Shown here one piece after another: positions 1-5,644 of a stretch of 7,751 nt of DNA. Made by a program: the position numbers and the translations under genes. Origin of the DNA: Actinomycetota bacterium (GTDB taxonomy: Bacteria > Actinomycetota > Actinomycetes > Actinomycetales > Angustibacteraceae); NCBI GenBank assembly GCA_014377795.1, contig JACMOY010000138.1, positions 1 to 7,751 on the forward strand, written 5' to 3'. The notes under the pieces are model-generated. The model was not told the origin of the DNA. It did no database searches and was given only the letters and a program-made list of their open reading frames with translations. Each line of letters begins with the position of its first letter. Position 1 is the stretch's first letter.

Positions 1-419
1 CTGCTTGCCAGGGTGTACCTCAGCGAGGTCGCGCCGACCTGAAGGCCGGGTGGAGCGCCCAGCCCCAGCCGCCCGACCAGGCCGGCCGGGTCGGGCGCGG
101 CGCTCAATGCCGTGGTGAGGTGCGCCCCGTCGTCGGCGCCGAGCCCGGCGGCCGCGGCCCGTACTGCCGTGACGGCAGCCGTTAGATGCCCGGCTGCGGT
201 TCTTCCGTTGTCCAGCGTGACCGGACCCGCGAGCGCAGCGGCCAGCTGGTCGGTTTCGGTCTGGGCCTGTGCGAGGTGCGCGACGACCGCGTCGAGCACG
301 TCGGCAGGAATCGGCACACCGAGCGCCGCGGCCAGGTCATCCGGCTCAAGCAGATCGACGACACGAGCCTGCGCGTACCCAAGGGCTGCGCGGAGCAGCG
401 TCGCACCCAGGTCGGCCAT
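1..419 (-). CDS. Partial hypothetical protein, alanine-rich, N-terminal 139 residues
   Basis: On the minus strand an open frame starts at ATG 419 and runs without a stop to the window edge; 139 complete codons are visible (3..419). It begins MADLGATLLRAALGYAQARV and continues with Ala/Leu/Asp-rich, probably helical sequence (for example VLDAVVAHLAQAQTETDQL at about residues 41-59) to ...LQVGATSLRYTLAS. Codon third positions are mostly G or C, as in the intact genes here, which supports real coding. A purine-rich GGGAGGGG lies just upstream of the ATG and can serve as a Shine-Dalgarno site, though the spacing is short. No signal peptide or membrane segment is visible. I do not recognise the family and give no function. 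It sits next to the decayed integrase and antitoxin remnants, so it may be element cargo or the chromosomal flank beyond the element. The C-terminus lies outside the window. Confidence 0.6.
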   Translation of the reverse strand, partial: MADLGATLLRAALGYAQARVVDLLEPDDLAAALGVPIPADVLDAVVAHLAQAQTETDQLAAALAGPVTLDNGRTAAGHLTAAVTAVRAAAAGLGADDGAHLTTALSAAPDPAGLVGRLGLGAPPGLQVGATSLRYTLAS

Positions 420-473
420 GCCCCTCCCGCCGCGAACGCCACCAGTCCATGGTTATCGCCGAACGATCGCTTC

Positions 474-479
474 ACGCTA
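474..479 (-). promoter_or_regulatory. Possible -10 hexamer for the left-edge gene
   Basis: Read on the minus strand this is TAGCGT, the same hexamer found in front of the aldo/keto reductase start. It lies about 55 bases upstream of the ATG at 419, leaving room for a short leader with the GGGAGGGG site. No convincing -35 is visible, so this is a weak inference. Confidence 0.2.
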
Positions 480-524
480 GCACTCGAGCACCGCCGTGGA
501 CAGGTCGTGTCGCTGTCACGTTTT

Positions 525-540
525 TGTACATGACTATGTA
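525..540 (+). promoter_or_regulatory. YefM/Phd-type operator palindrome
   Basis: TGTACA (525..530) is followed by an inverted repeat, TACAT (527..531), spacer GACT, ATGTA (536..540). It ends one base before the ATG of the antitoxin fragment at 542. TGTACA hexamers are the known core recognition motif in the autoregulatory operator of yefM-yoeB toxin-antitoxin modules. Position, motif and downstream reading frame agree, so I read it as the leftover operator/promoter of a Phd/YefM-type module. The toxin is absent, so any present regulatory role is doubtful. Confidence 0.5.
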
Positions 541-541
541 G

Positions 542-592
542 ATGCCGATCACGGACGCCCGCGCCCAGCTGGGCTCGTTGGTTCGCCGTGCA
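542..592 (+). pseudogene. Truncated Phd/YefM-family antitoxin, first 17 codons only
   Basis: From ATG 542 the frame reads MPITDARAQLGSLVRRA, which fits the conserved start of Phd/YefM antitoxins (consensus like PITEARAxLxxLVxRA). This is the dimerising, operator-binding end of the family. Full-length members have about 80-90 residues. Here homology stops after codon 17: the frame stays open to 742, but the rest (CVRPSQRERSTTTHRR...) is the antisense of an integrase remnant and does not resemble an antitoxin. A stop codon (TAG 539..541) directly precedes the ATG, so no longer N-terminus exists. No toxin gene follows. This is the broken head of a toxin-antitoxin module, probably left by a deletion that fused it to integrase sequence at about 590-597. 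The family call rests on a short match, but its context (operator next to it) supports it. Confidence 0.55.
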
Positions 593-1215
593 TGCGTCCG
601 CCCATCGCAGCGCGAGCGCTCCACCACGACGCATCGCCGAGTTCATGAGCAGGTGCCAGAGGGGACCCAGCCGGTCGCCAATGGTCAGATCAAGGAACGT
701 GCGGGCCCAGTCCGCCGACCACGTGGTCGCGTGGGAACGTGATGCCTTCTCTTCACGTCCGGTAGGCGGCTCAGCTTGCCTGGCCGGGGAGAACGAGATC
801 TTCTTGGCCTTGACCGCGGCGGTCAAGGCTGTGCACAGGATGCTGTGCACGTTGCGGACGGTGGCGGGGGAGAGCGGTCCGCGGCCGCCGGGGCATCCGT
901 CAATCTCCAGAGTGCGGTAGCGCGGGCGTCGAGGCGTTCGTGGTCGGGCCCATCCAGCCGGCGGTGACCGGCGAGCGGGATGATGCGCTTGCACACGTCG
1001 CGCTCGTACCCAGCCAGCGTCTGGGGGCTCTGCGTGCATGTCCCAGCCACACCCAGCGAGGCGGCCCAGGTCAGGGTGGTGGGGGACGGTACGTGCCTTG
1101 ACTCCATGGCCGTCGTGGTCCCTCTGCGGAACTTGGTGGCCTCACGGCCCGGTGCGCAAGCGCTTCTTGGTCCCACGGCGGTGGCGGCCGCACGCGGTCG
1201 CGGTAGGACCACGTG
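593..1215 (-). pseudogene. Decayed phage-type tyrosine integrase (frameshifted, catalytic domain lost)
   Basis: Integrase-like sequence is spread over two minus-strand frames. One frame (about 1134..925) gives REATKFRRG... and then SPQTLAGYERDVCKRIIPLAGHRRLDG...ERLDA, like the linker and SAM-like core-binding domain of actinobacterial tyrosine recombinases. The next (919..593) continues YRTLEIDG...LSPATVRNVHSILCTAL...DRLGPLWHLLMNSAMRRGGALALRWADA, the rest of the core-binding domain and the start of the catalytic domain with its first conserved Arg (MRRG). The frames join across five bases at about 920-924 where three or six are expected, indicating a frameshift. After RWADA homology ends at about 593; the HxxR and Tyr active-site segments are missing, so the product cannot recombine DNA. 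The N-terminal arm region (about 1215..1140) looks shifted again. It lies downstream of the tRNA-Leu 3' end, the usual place for a tRNA-targeting integrase. The 5' limit is approximate. Confidence 0.7.
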
Positions 1216-1343
1216 ACGTCAAAGATGATGGCCCCTTCGCCACTGGATGACTGGCTGAGTGGCATGTGCTCGACCCTCGGAACGAGGAACGACCAGCCTC
1301 CCGAGGCCAGTTGTTCCAGCAGTTGTTCCGCTGGGTTCGACAC
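1071..1343 (-). CDS. Doubtful short ORF, 90 aa, possibly a remnant
   Basis: A minus-strand frame from GTG 1343 reads VSNPAEQLLEQLASGGWSFLVPRVEH... then GEGAIIFDVTWSYRDRVR (about residues 36-52), and degenerates into Pro/Arg-rich sequence before its stop at 1071. An ATG further upstream (1436) lies inside the tRNA gene and is not credible as a start. The first 50 or so residues look protein-like, but G/C at third positions is lower than in the intact genes and no ribosome binding site is evident. The second half overlaps the integrase remnant. FDVTWSYRDRVR (1223..1188) could instead belong to the integrase N-terminal arm domain in another frame. I assign no function; it may be a small element gene cut short or noncoding debris. 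Confidence 0.2.
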   Translation of the reverse strand: MSNPAEQLLEQLASGGWSFLVPRVEHMPLSQSSSGEGAIIFDVTWSYRDRVRPPPPWDQEALAHRAVRPPSSAEGPRRPWSQGTYRPPPP

Positions 1344-1352
1344 GCTGCAGCC

Positions 1353-1381
1353 GAGAAAGAAACCCCAGGTGAAAGGGCTGG
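1353..1381 (-). terminator. Possible weak terminator after tRNA-Leu
   Basis: Seven bases beyond the tRNA 3' end, the minus strand can form a short CCAG...CTGG stem (1381..1378 with 1368..1365) with a nine-base loop. It is followed by a T-rich stretch (1362..1353, TTTCTTTCTC). The stem is only 4 bp, so this is tentative. Confidence 0.25.
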
Positions 1382-1388
1382 AGCTGTG

Positions 1389-1472
1389 TGTCCGGAGGGG
1401 GACTTGAACCCCCACGCCCGTTAAGGGCACTAGCACCTCAAGCTAGCGCGTCTGCCATTCCGCCACCCGGAC
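1389..1472 (-). tRNA. tRNA-Leu, anticodon GAG
   Basis: On the minus strand an 84-base cloverleaf can be drawn. The acceptor stem pairs GTCCGGG (1472..1466) with TCCGGAC (1396..1390; one G-T pair), with discriminator A at 1389. The anticodon stem pairs CTAGC with GCTAG around the loop TTGAGGT, giving anticodon GAG, which reads CTC/CTT leucine codons. The long variable arm (GCCC-TTAA-GGGC) is typical of class II tRNAs such as Leu. The T arm is GGGGG (1413..1409), TTCAAGT, CCCCC (1401..1397). CCA is not encoded: CAC follows the discriminator, so the 3' end must be added by nucleotidyltransferase. The integrase remnant lies just downstream of the 3' end, suggesting this tRNA gene was an integration target. 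Confidence 0.95.
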
Positions 1473-1515
1473 GAGTGGACCACGTGCAACCTGCAGGCGC
1501 CGTGATGCGACGTGA

Positions 1516-1521
1516 AGATTA
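1516..1521 (-). promoter_or_regulatory. Possible -10 hexamer for tRNA-Leu
   Basis: The minus strand carries TAATCT, a good match to an actinobacterial -10, 43 bases upstream of the mature tRNA 5' end. No recognisable -35 lies 16-18 bases further upstream. It overlaps the region just before the divergent peptidase gene. Confidence 0.25.
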
Positions 1522-1570
1522 GCACGCAGACCGGTGCGTCCCGGCCGGCCGACGAGGTCGTACCTCGCGT

Positions 1571-1576
1571 TACCGT
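1571..1576 (+). promoter_or_regulatory. -10 hexamer TACCGT, leaderless-type start of the M20 peptidase gene
   Basis: TACCGT is followed by seven bases and GTG at 1584. A TANNNT hexamer 6-7 bases from the initiation codon is the usual arrangement of leaderless mRNAs in actinobacteria. No Shine-Dalgarno precedes this GTG, and the same geometry recurs at 3200, 5610 and 5639, which helps decide the start. No clear -35 is seen. Confidence 0.45.
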
Positions 1577-1583
1577 GGCCCGC

Positions 1584-2939
1584 GTGACCCGCACTGAGAA
1601 CACCACCGACGTAACCTCGACCGCTGCGGTCGACGAGGTCGCCGAGCTGTGCCAAGGGCTCCTGCGCTACGACACCAGCAACTACGGTGACGGCTCGGGG
1701 CCAGGTGAGCGCGCGGCGGCCGAGCACGTCATGGGGCTGCTGCACGAGGTGGGGCTCTCACCCGAGCTGGTCGAGAGCGAGCCGGGCCGGGCCAGCGTCG
1801 TCGTCCGCGTCGAGGGCGACCCGGCGGGCACGGCAGACCGCGGTGCGCTGCTGGTGCACGGGCACCTGGACGTCGTGCCGGCCGACGCGGGGGACTGGCA
1901 GGTCGACCCCTTCGCGGGTGAGGAGGCCGACGGCTGCCTGTGGGGGCGCGGCGCGGTCGACATGAAGGACATGGACGCGATGATGCTCGCTGTGCTGCGC
2001 GACCTGGCCCGCAGCGGTCGGCGTCCCCCGCGCGACCTGGTCTTCGCCCTGTTCGCCGACGAGGAGGCCGGCGGGGTGAAGGGCAGCCACTGGGTCGTCG
2101 ACCACCGCCGCGACCTGCTGGACGGCGTCACCGAGGCGATCAGCGAGGTCGGCGGCTACTCGGTCACCGTCGACGGCCGCGACGGCGACCCGGTGCGGAT
2201 GTACCTGCTGCAGACCGCCGAGAAGGGCATCGCCTGGCTGCGTCTGGTCGCGCACGGCACCGCCGGTCACGGCTCGCAGATCAACACCGACAACGCCGTC
2301 ACGCGACTGGCCCAGGCGGTCGCGCGCATCGGCGCGCACGAGTGGCCGATCCACATCACCCCGACCGTGCGCCAGTTCCTGGACGGCGTCACCGAGGTCA
2401 CGGGGGTCGAGTTCGACCCGAGCGACCCGGACCAGATCCTGTCCCGCCTGGGCACGGTCGCGCGGTTCGTGGGGGCGACCTTGCGCGACACCACCAACCC
2501 GACCCTGCTCAAGGCCGGGTACAAGCACAACGTCATCCCGCAGGTCGCCGAGGCGTTCGTCGACTGCCGGTTCCTGCCGGGCCACGAGGACCTGGTGATG
2601 GACACGGTGCGCGGGCTCGCCGGCCCAGGCGTCGACGTCCAGGTGCACCACCGGGACATCTCGCTCGAGACCACCTTCGACGGGCGACTGGTCGACGCGA
2701 TGGTGGGGGCGCTGCAGGCCGAGGACCCGGGTGCACCGGTGCTGCCGTACTGCCTGTCGGGCGGCACCGACAACAAGGCGCTGAGCCGGCTGGGCGTGCG
2801 CGGCTTCGGCTTCGCCCCGCTGCAGCTGCCCACCGACCTGGACTTCGCGGCGATGTTCCACGGCGTCGACGAGCGGGTGCCGGTCGAGGCGCTGCGCTTC
2901 GGCACCCGGGTGCTCGACCGGTTCCTGCGCACCTGCTGA
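1584..2939 (+). CDS. M20/M25/M40-family metallopeptidase/dipeptidase
   Basis: The product (451 residues from GTG 1584) is a probably cytoplasmic dinuclear metal (usually zinc) amidohydrolase of the ArgE/DapE/carboxypeptidase-G2 clan, cleaving dipeptides or N-acyl amino acids. Metal-site motifs are intact: HGHLD (His94, Asp96), WGRGAVDMKD with the bridging Asp126, DEE with catalytic Glu160 and metal ligand Glu161, Glu188 in SEVGGY, and a C-terminal His426 in MFHGVDERVP. A lid/dimerisation domain is inserted between about residues 210 and 360 (HGTAGHGSQ, then HNVIPQVAEAFVDCRFLPG). Length is normal for the family. Upstream in-frame starts (GTG 1512, GTG 1575) exist, but 1512 adds an unconserved-looking Thr/Arg-rich tail; 1584 is preferred because of the leaderless promoter. 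The substrate cannot be deduced. Its stop is 10 bases from the convergent DUF5703 gene. Confidence 0.9.
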   Translation: MTRTENTTDVTSTAAVDEVAELCQGLLRYDTSNYGDGSGPGERAAAEHVMGLLHEVGLSPELVESEPGRASVVVRVEGDPAGTADRGALLVHGHLDVVPADAGDWQVDPFAGEEADGCLWGRGAVDMKDMDAMMLAVLRDLARSGRRPPRDLVFALFADEEAGGVKGSHWVVDHRRDLLDGVTEAISEVGGYSVTVDGRDGDPVRMYLLQTAEKGIAWLRLVAHGTAGHGSQINTDNAVTRLAQAVARIGAHEWPIHITPTVRQFLDGVTEVTGVEFDPSDPDQILSRLGTVARFVGATLRDTTNPTLLKAGYKHNVIPQVAEAFVDCRFLPGHEDLVMDTVRGLAGPGVDVQVHHRDISLETTFDGRLVDAMVGALQAEDPGAPVLPYCLSGGTDNKALSRLGVRGFGFAPLQLPTDLDFAAMFHGVDERVPVEALRFGTRVLDRFLRTC

Positions 2940-2949
2940 GGACGGCGGG

Positions 2950-3135
2950 TCAGGCGGTGCGCTGCACCCGGATGATCCGCCGTCGCAGCCACACCTTGCG
3001 GGTCCCGCCGGTGAACAACCGCACCCGCGCGAGCTCCCACCGCCCGTACTCGGCGTGCTCGGTCAGCAGGACCCGGACGTCGGCCCGCGACACGGCGCCG
3101 GGCAGCTGCAGCACGCGGTACTCGTACTCGACCAT
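2950..3135 (-). CDS. DUF5703-type small protein
   Basis: The 61-residue product begins MVEYEYRVLQLPGAVSRADV and ends with WLRRRIIRVQRTA. This matches what I recall of the actinobacterial DUF5703 family: a YEYRVL strand, a TEHAEYGRWELARVRL core and a basic RRRIIRV tail. Function is unknown; the protein is small, basic at its C-terminus and has no signal peptide or membrane segment, so it is presumably cytoplasmic. The frame is open back to an ATG at 3219, but that start would overlap the first codons of the divergent gene and adds an unlike N-terminal tail, so ATG 3135 is chosen. It converges on the M20 peptidase gene with 10 bases between stops and is divergent from the acidic-protein gene across 76 bases. 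The ribosome binding site is weak (GGACGGCGG, 11 bases upstream). Confidence 0.8.
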   Translation of the reverse strand: MVEYEYRVLQLPGAVSRADVRVLLTEHAEYGRWELARVRLFTGGTRKVWLRRRIIRVQRTA

Positions 3136-3199
3136 CAGCGGTGTCGCCGCCGTCCTGCTCGTCGCCTCGTGCTCATCGACCCCATTGTGCCCGAGCCGA

Positions 3200-3205
3200 T
3201 ACCGT
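3200..3205 (+). promoter_or_regulatory. -10 hexamer TACCGT, leaderless-type start of the acidic-protein gene
   Basis: TACCGT is followed by six bases and ATG at 3212, with no Shine-Dalgarno between. It is the same hexamer and nearly the same spacing as in front of the M20 peptidase gene. The divergent DUF5703 gene starts at 3135, so the 76-base gap must hold promoters for both directions. Confidence 0.45.
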
Positions 3206-3211
3206 CGAGCC

Positions 3212-3562
3212 ATGCCCACCGACCCGCGTGCCGCCCTGACCGCCCTGGTCGCCGCTCTGGAACGGCACCTCGAGGCCGCAGCCGCTCGGCGCGGCGAGAA
3301 CGACCCGGTGGTGCTGGGGGCCTACCGCGCGCTCGCGGACGCGTTCGAGGACTACGACGACGCCCTGCTCGACGCCTTCGACGAGGTCACCCCGCTCGAG
3401 GTCTTCCACGGCGACGACGAGGAGTTCGACGAGGAGTTCGACGGCCCGGGTGAGGGGTCGGGCAGCTACACGGGCATGGACGACGAGGAGTACGAGGACG
3501 AGTCCGACCCCGCATCAGCGGACCCGTCGTCCGACGCCCCGGGCCCGGTGCGCGCGACCTGA
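3212..3562 (+). CDS. Small, highly acidic conserved hypothetical protein
   Basis: The 116-residue product has two parts. Residues 1-65 (MPTDPRAALTALVAALERHL...DPVVLGAYRALADAFEDYDDALLDAFDEVTPLEVF) look like two or three amphipathic helices. Residues 66-116 are a low-complexity tail rich in Asp/Glu, then Ser/Pro (GDDEEFDEEFDG..., DDEEYEDESD), probably disordered. No signal peptide, membrane segment or catalytic motif is visible. I recall similar short actinobacterial proteins being labelled 'primosomal protein', but I see nothing in the sequence that supports a replication role, so I treat it as unknown. An acidic tail could bind basic proteins or mimic DNA; that is speculation. The start follows from the leaderless -10 at 3200. 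The gene converges with the lyase gene, leaving 7 bases between stops. Confidence 0.75.
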   Translation: MPTDPRAALTALVAALERHLEAAAARRGENDPVVLGAYRALADAFEDYDDALLDAFDEVTPLEVFHGDDEEFDEEFDGPGEGSGSYTGMDDEEYEDESDPASADPSSDAPGPVRAT

Positions 3563-3569
3563 TCCGTCG

Positions 3570-4670
3570 TCAACCGCGGGCGGCGTCGAACAGGCCGCGC
3601 AGGGCGGCCAGCTGGGCGTCAACGTCCCAGGCGAGGGTGGCGTCGCCGACCGTCAGCTCGGTCATCGACCACCCCGGCACCTCGCACGCCCCCCACCCGT
3701 GCGCGAGAGCGACCCGGTCGTCGGTCATCACGCGGACGACCTCATCGTCCAGCCGCTCCGGCGCAGCGTCGACGAACACCCGGAAGGCGTTGGTGTGCGG
3801 CGGTTGTGGCAGCACCCGCACCCCGTCCACCGAGTCCAGACCGGCGGCCAGCTCACGAGCCCGCTCGAGGTACGCCGCCATGCGGGGCAGCCGCTGCGTC
3901 AACCCCAGTCGCGCGCCGACCGCGTACGGCAGCAACGTGAACAGCGTTCCGCCGTGCCGTGACCGCCACCGGCGGGCCTGGGCGACGAGGTCCTCGGGGC
4001 CGGCCAGCACCGCGCCGGCCATCGATCCCAGGCCCTTGTAGAACGAGACGTACACCGAGTCGGCGAGGGCGGCGATCTCGGCGAGCGGGCGGTCGTAGAA
4101 CGGCTGGCTCTCCCACAGCCGCGCCCCGTCCAGGTGCAGCGGCACCCCGCGCTCGCGCGCCCGATCGCTGAAGGCGACCAGCTCATCCCACGTCGGCAGC
4201 AGGTAGCCCGCGTCGCGCAGTGGCAGCTCGAGGCTCACCGCAGCCAGCGGGCCGGCCAGGTCGTCCAGGTCGGCGACGGTCGGCTGGCGCGGCTCGTCGG
4301 TGAGGCGCTGCACCCGCAGGTGGTGCAGCTCGGACAGCGCGTCCAGCTCGTGCAGGACGAAGTGCGAGAGGCCGTGCACCGCGACCGCGTCGGACGGCGA
4401 CCGCTCGGCCCACGAGCGCAGCGCCGCCTGCTGGGCCATCACCCCGCTGGGCATCAGGACGGCGGCCGGCTTGCCGAGCAGCTCGGCCACCTCGCTCTCC
4501 AGTGCCCCCACCTCGCCGCCGTCGCCGTAACGGTCGAGGTCGACCTCGGTGGCGCCGGCCGCCAGCTCGTGCAACCACGCGGCCGGGCTGATGGCGCCGT
4601 GCCCGACCAGCCACCGGGTGCAGCCCCGGCGGGCCTCGGCGCGGCGCGCGGCGCGCTCGACCGGCGTCAT
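3570..4670 (-). CDS. Threonine aldolase / beta-eliminating lyase family PLP enzyme
   Basis: The 366-residue product is a fold-type I PLP enzyme of the threonine-aldolase/beta-eliminating-lyase superfamily, which cleaves beta-hydroxy amino acids (for example threonine to glycine and acetaldehyde) or eliminates beta substituents. Seen directly: YGDGGEVGALESEVAELLGK near residues 48-67, MPSGVMAQQAAL (73-84) for phosphate binding, a His in the HGLSHF segment (99-104) that may stack on the cofactor, LHLDGARLWES (179-188) with the Asp contacting the pyridine nitrogen, and SFYKGLGSMAG with the Schiff-base Lys212. The N-terminal RRGCTRWLVGHGAISPAAWL helix is unlike classical short threonine aldolases, so true substrate specificity is open. 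ATG 4670 overlaps the reductase stop (ATGA, 4667..4670), so it is the second gene of a translationally coupled operon. Confidence 0.85.
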   Translation of the reverse strand: MTPVERAARRAEARRGCTRWLVGHGAISPAAWLHELAAGATEVDLDRYGDGGEVGALESEVAELLGKPAAVLMPSGVMAQQAALRSWAERSPSDAVAVHGLSHFVLHELDALSELHHLRVQRLTDEPRQPTVADLDDLAGPLAAVSLELPLRDAGYLLPTWDELVAFSDRARERGVPLHLDGARLWESQPFYDRPLAEIAALADSVYVSFYKGLGSMAGAVLAGPEDLVAQARRWRSRHGGTLFTLLPYAVGARLGLTQRLPRMAAYLERARELAAGLDSVDGVRVLPQPPHTNAFRVFVDAAPERLDDEVVRVMTDDRVALAHGWGACEVPGWSMTELTVGDATLAWDVDAQLAALRGLFDAARG

Positions 4671-5602
4671 GCCGACACCTCGTCCAGCGCGTCGCGGATC
4701 TCGGGCGGCAGGTGCACCTCGGCGCTGGTGAGCGTGCCACGCAGCTGGGCGGCGGTGCGCGCCCCGACGACCGGCGCCACGACCCCCGGCTGGTCGCGCA
4801 CCCAGGCGAGCGCGATCTCGGCCGGCGAGCAGCCCAGGCCGTCGGCTGCGGTGACGACGGCGTCCACGATCCGCCGCGACCGGTCGTCCAGGTGGTGCTC
4901 GACGAAGGCAGCGAGGTGCGGTGAGGCGGCACGCGAGTCGGCGGGCGTGCCGTGGCGGTACTTGCCGGTCAGCACGCCCCGACCCAGCGGTGACCACGCG
5001 AGCAGGCCCAGGCCCAGGGCCTGGGCCGCACCGACCACCTCGGACTCTGCCTGGCGCGCGAGCAGCGAGTACTCGACCTGGTGGGCCACCAGGGGGGTGG
5101 TGCCCCGCACCTCGGCGAGCGTGGCCGCCCGGGCGCTCTGCCAGCCGCCGTAGTTGCAGACCCCGACGTAGCGCGCGCGACCGGTCGACACCGCCCACTC
5201 CAGCGCCGAGAGGGTCTCGTCCAGCGGCACGTCGTCGCTCCAGGCGTGCACCAGCCACAGGTCGACGTAGTCGGTGCCGAGGCGGGCCAATGAGGTGTCC
5301 AGCGCCGCGAGCAGCGCCCGGCGCGAGGTGTCGACCGCGCCGGCCCGCGAGCCCAGTCCCGCCTTGGTGCACAGGACGACGTCCTCGCGCGGCGCCAGCC
5401 CGGGCAGCAGACCCCCGATGAGCTCTTCGGCCATCCCGTCGCCGTAGCCGTCGGCGGTGTCGACCAGCGTGCCACCCGCCTGCAGGAACGCGGCGAGCTG
5501 CTCGCGCGCCTCGTGCTCGTCGGTGTCACGACCCCACGTCATCGTGCCGAGCGCGAGGCTCGACACCCGAAGACCCGAGGCGCCGACGTACCGCTGCTGC
5601 AT
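4667..5602 (-). CDS. Aldo/keto reductase
   Basis: The 311-residue product is a complete (alpha/beta)8 NADPH-dependent oxidoreductase of the aldo/keto reductase superfamily, reducing carbonyl groups in the cytoplasm. It opens with MQQRYVGASGLRVSSLALGTMTWG. The catalytic tetrad is present: Asp48 (LVDTADGYGDG), Tyr53, Lys80 (VVLCTKAG) and His119 (VDLWLVHAW). The cofactor-binding loop LAWSPLGRGVLTGKY (201-215) and the late VVGARTAAQL segment (278-287) are also there. ATG 5602 is chosen because the family N-terminus begins exactly here and a TAGCGT -10 lies seven bases upstream; an ATG at 5653 would overlap the divergent gene. It is the first gene of an operon with the PLP lyase, so the pair may handle an aldehyde and a hydroxy amino acid in one route, but the substrate is not visible. 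Confidence 0.9.
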   Translation of the reverse strand: MQQRYVGASGLRVSSLALGTMTWGRDTDEHEAREQLAAFLQAGGTLVDTADGYGDGMAEELIGGLLPGLAPREDVVLCTKAGLGSRAGAVDTSRRALLAALDTSLARLGTDYVDLWLVHAWSDDVPLDETLSALEWAVSTGRARYVGVCNYGGWQSARAATLAEVRGTTPLVAHQVEYSLLARQAESEVVGAAQALGLGLLAWSPLGRGVLTGKYRHGTPADSRAASPHLAAFVEHHLDDRSRRIVDAVVTAADGLGCSPAEIALAWVRDQPGVVAPVVGARTAAQLRGTLTSAEVHLPPEIRDALDEVSA

Positions 5603-5609
5603 GGGCGTC

Positions 5610-5615
5610 ACGCTA
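5610..5615 (-). promoter_or_regulatory. -10 hexamer TAGCGT, leaderless-type start of the reductase-lyase operon
   Basis: On the minus strand TAGCGT is followed by seven bases and ATG at 5602, with no Shine-Dalgarno. It lies only 23 bases from the oppositely oriented -10 of the LLM oxidoreductase gene (5639..5644). The two promoters therefore share their upstream DNA, including a GGTCGACC palindrome (5625..5632). Confidence 0.45.
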
Positions 5616-5638
5616 CCGGCGTCGGGTCGACCGGCCGT

Positions 5639-5644
5639 TACGCT
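5639..5644 (+). promoter_or_regulatory. -10 hexamer TACGCT, leaderless-type start of the LLM oxidoreductase-uppP unit
   Basis: TACGCT is followed by seven bases and ATG at 5652, mirroring the arrangement on the other strand at 5610. No ribosome binding site precedes the ATG and no good -35 is seen. Confidence 0.45.

Noticed and set aside
593..742. Continuation of the antitoxin frame to a 66-residue protein
   Set aside because: Beyond codon 17 the residues do not fit Phd/YefM and the DNA encodes integrase sequence on the other strand.
182..1039. One 285-residue minus-strand open frame as an intact gene
   Set aside because: Only its middle (about 593..919) resembles an integrase; the start is out of frame with the family and the end is antisense to the antitoxin fragment and a non-coding frame of the left-edge gene.
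1305..1330. Short direct repeat AGTTGTTCC as a mobile-element or CRISPR signal
   Set aside because: Only two nine-base copies three bases apart, explained by a Gln-Leu-Leu-Glu-Gln-Leu coding pattern on the minus strand; there is no array or spacer structure.
1758..2861. Long minus-strand frame opposite the M20 peptidase
   Set aside because: It is a GC-driven shadow frame antisense to a gene with intact catalytic motifs; its translation is low-complexity and matches no family.
1940..3211. N-terminal extension of the acidic protein to 540 residues
   Set aside because: The upstream part is an out-of-frame Arg/Pro-rich reading of the peptidase gene. The protein-like part begins at ATG 3212, directly after a leaderless -10.
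4671..5372. N-terminal extension of the PLP lyase to 600 residues
   Set aside because: The extra residues are an out-of-frame reading of the aldo/keto reductase; the ATGA overlap at 4667..4670 fixes the real start.
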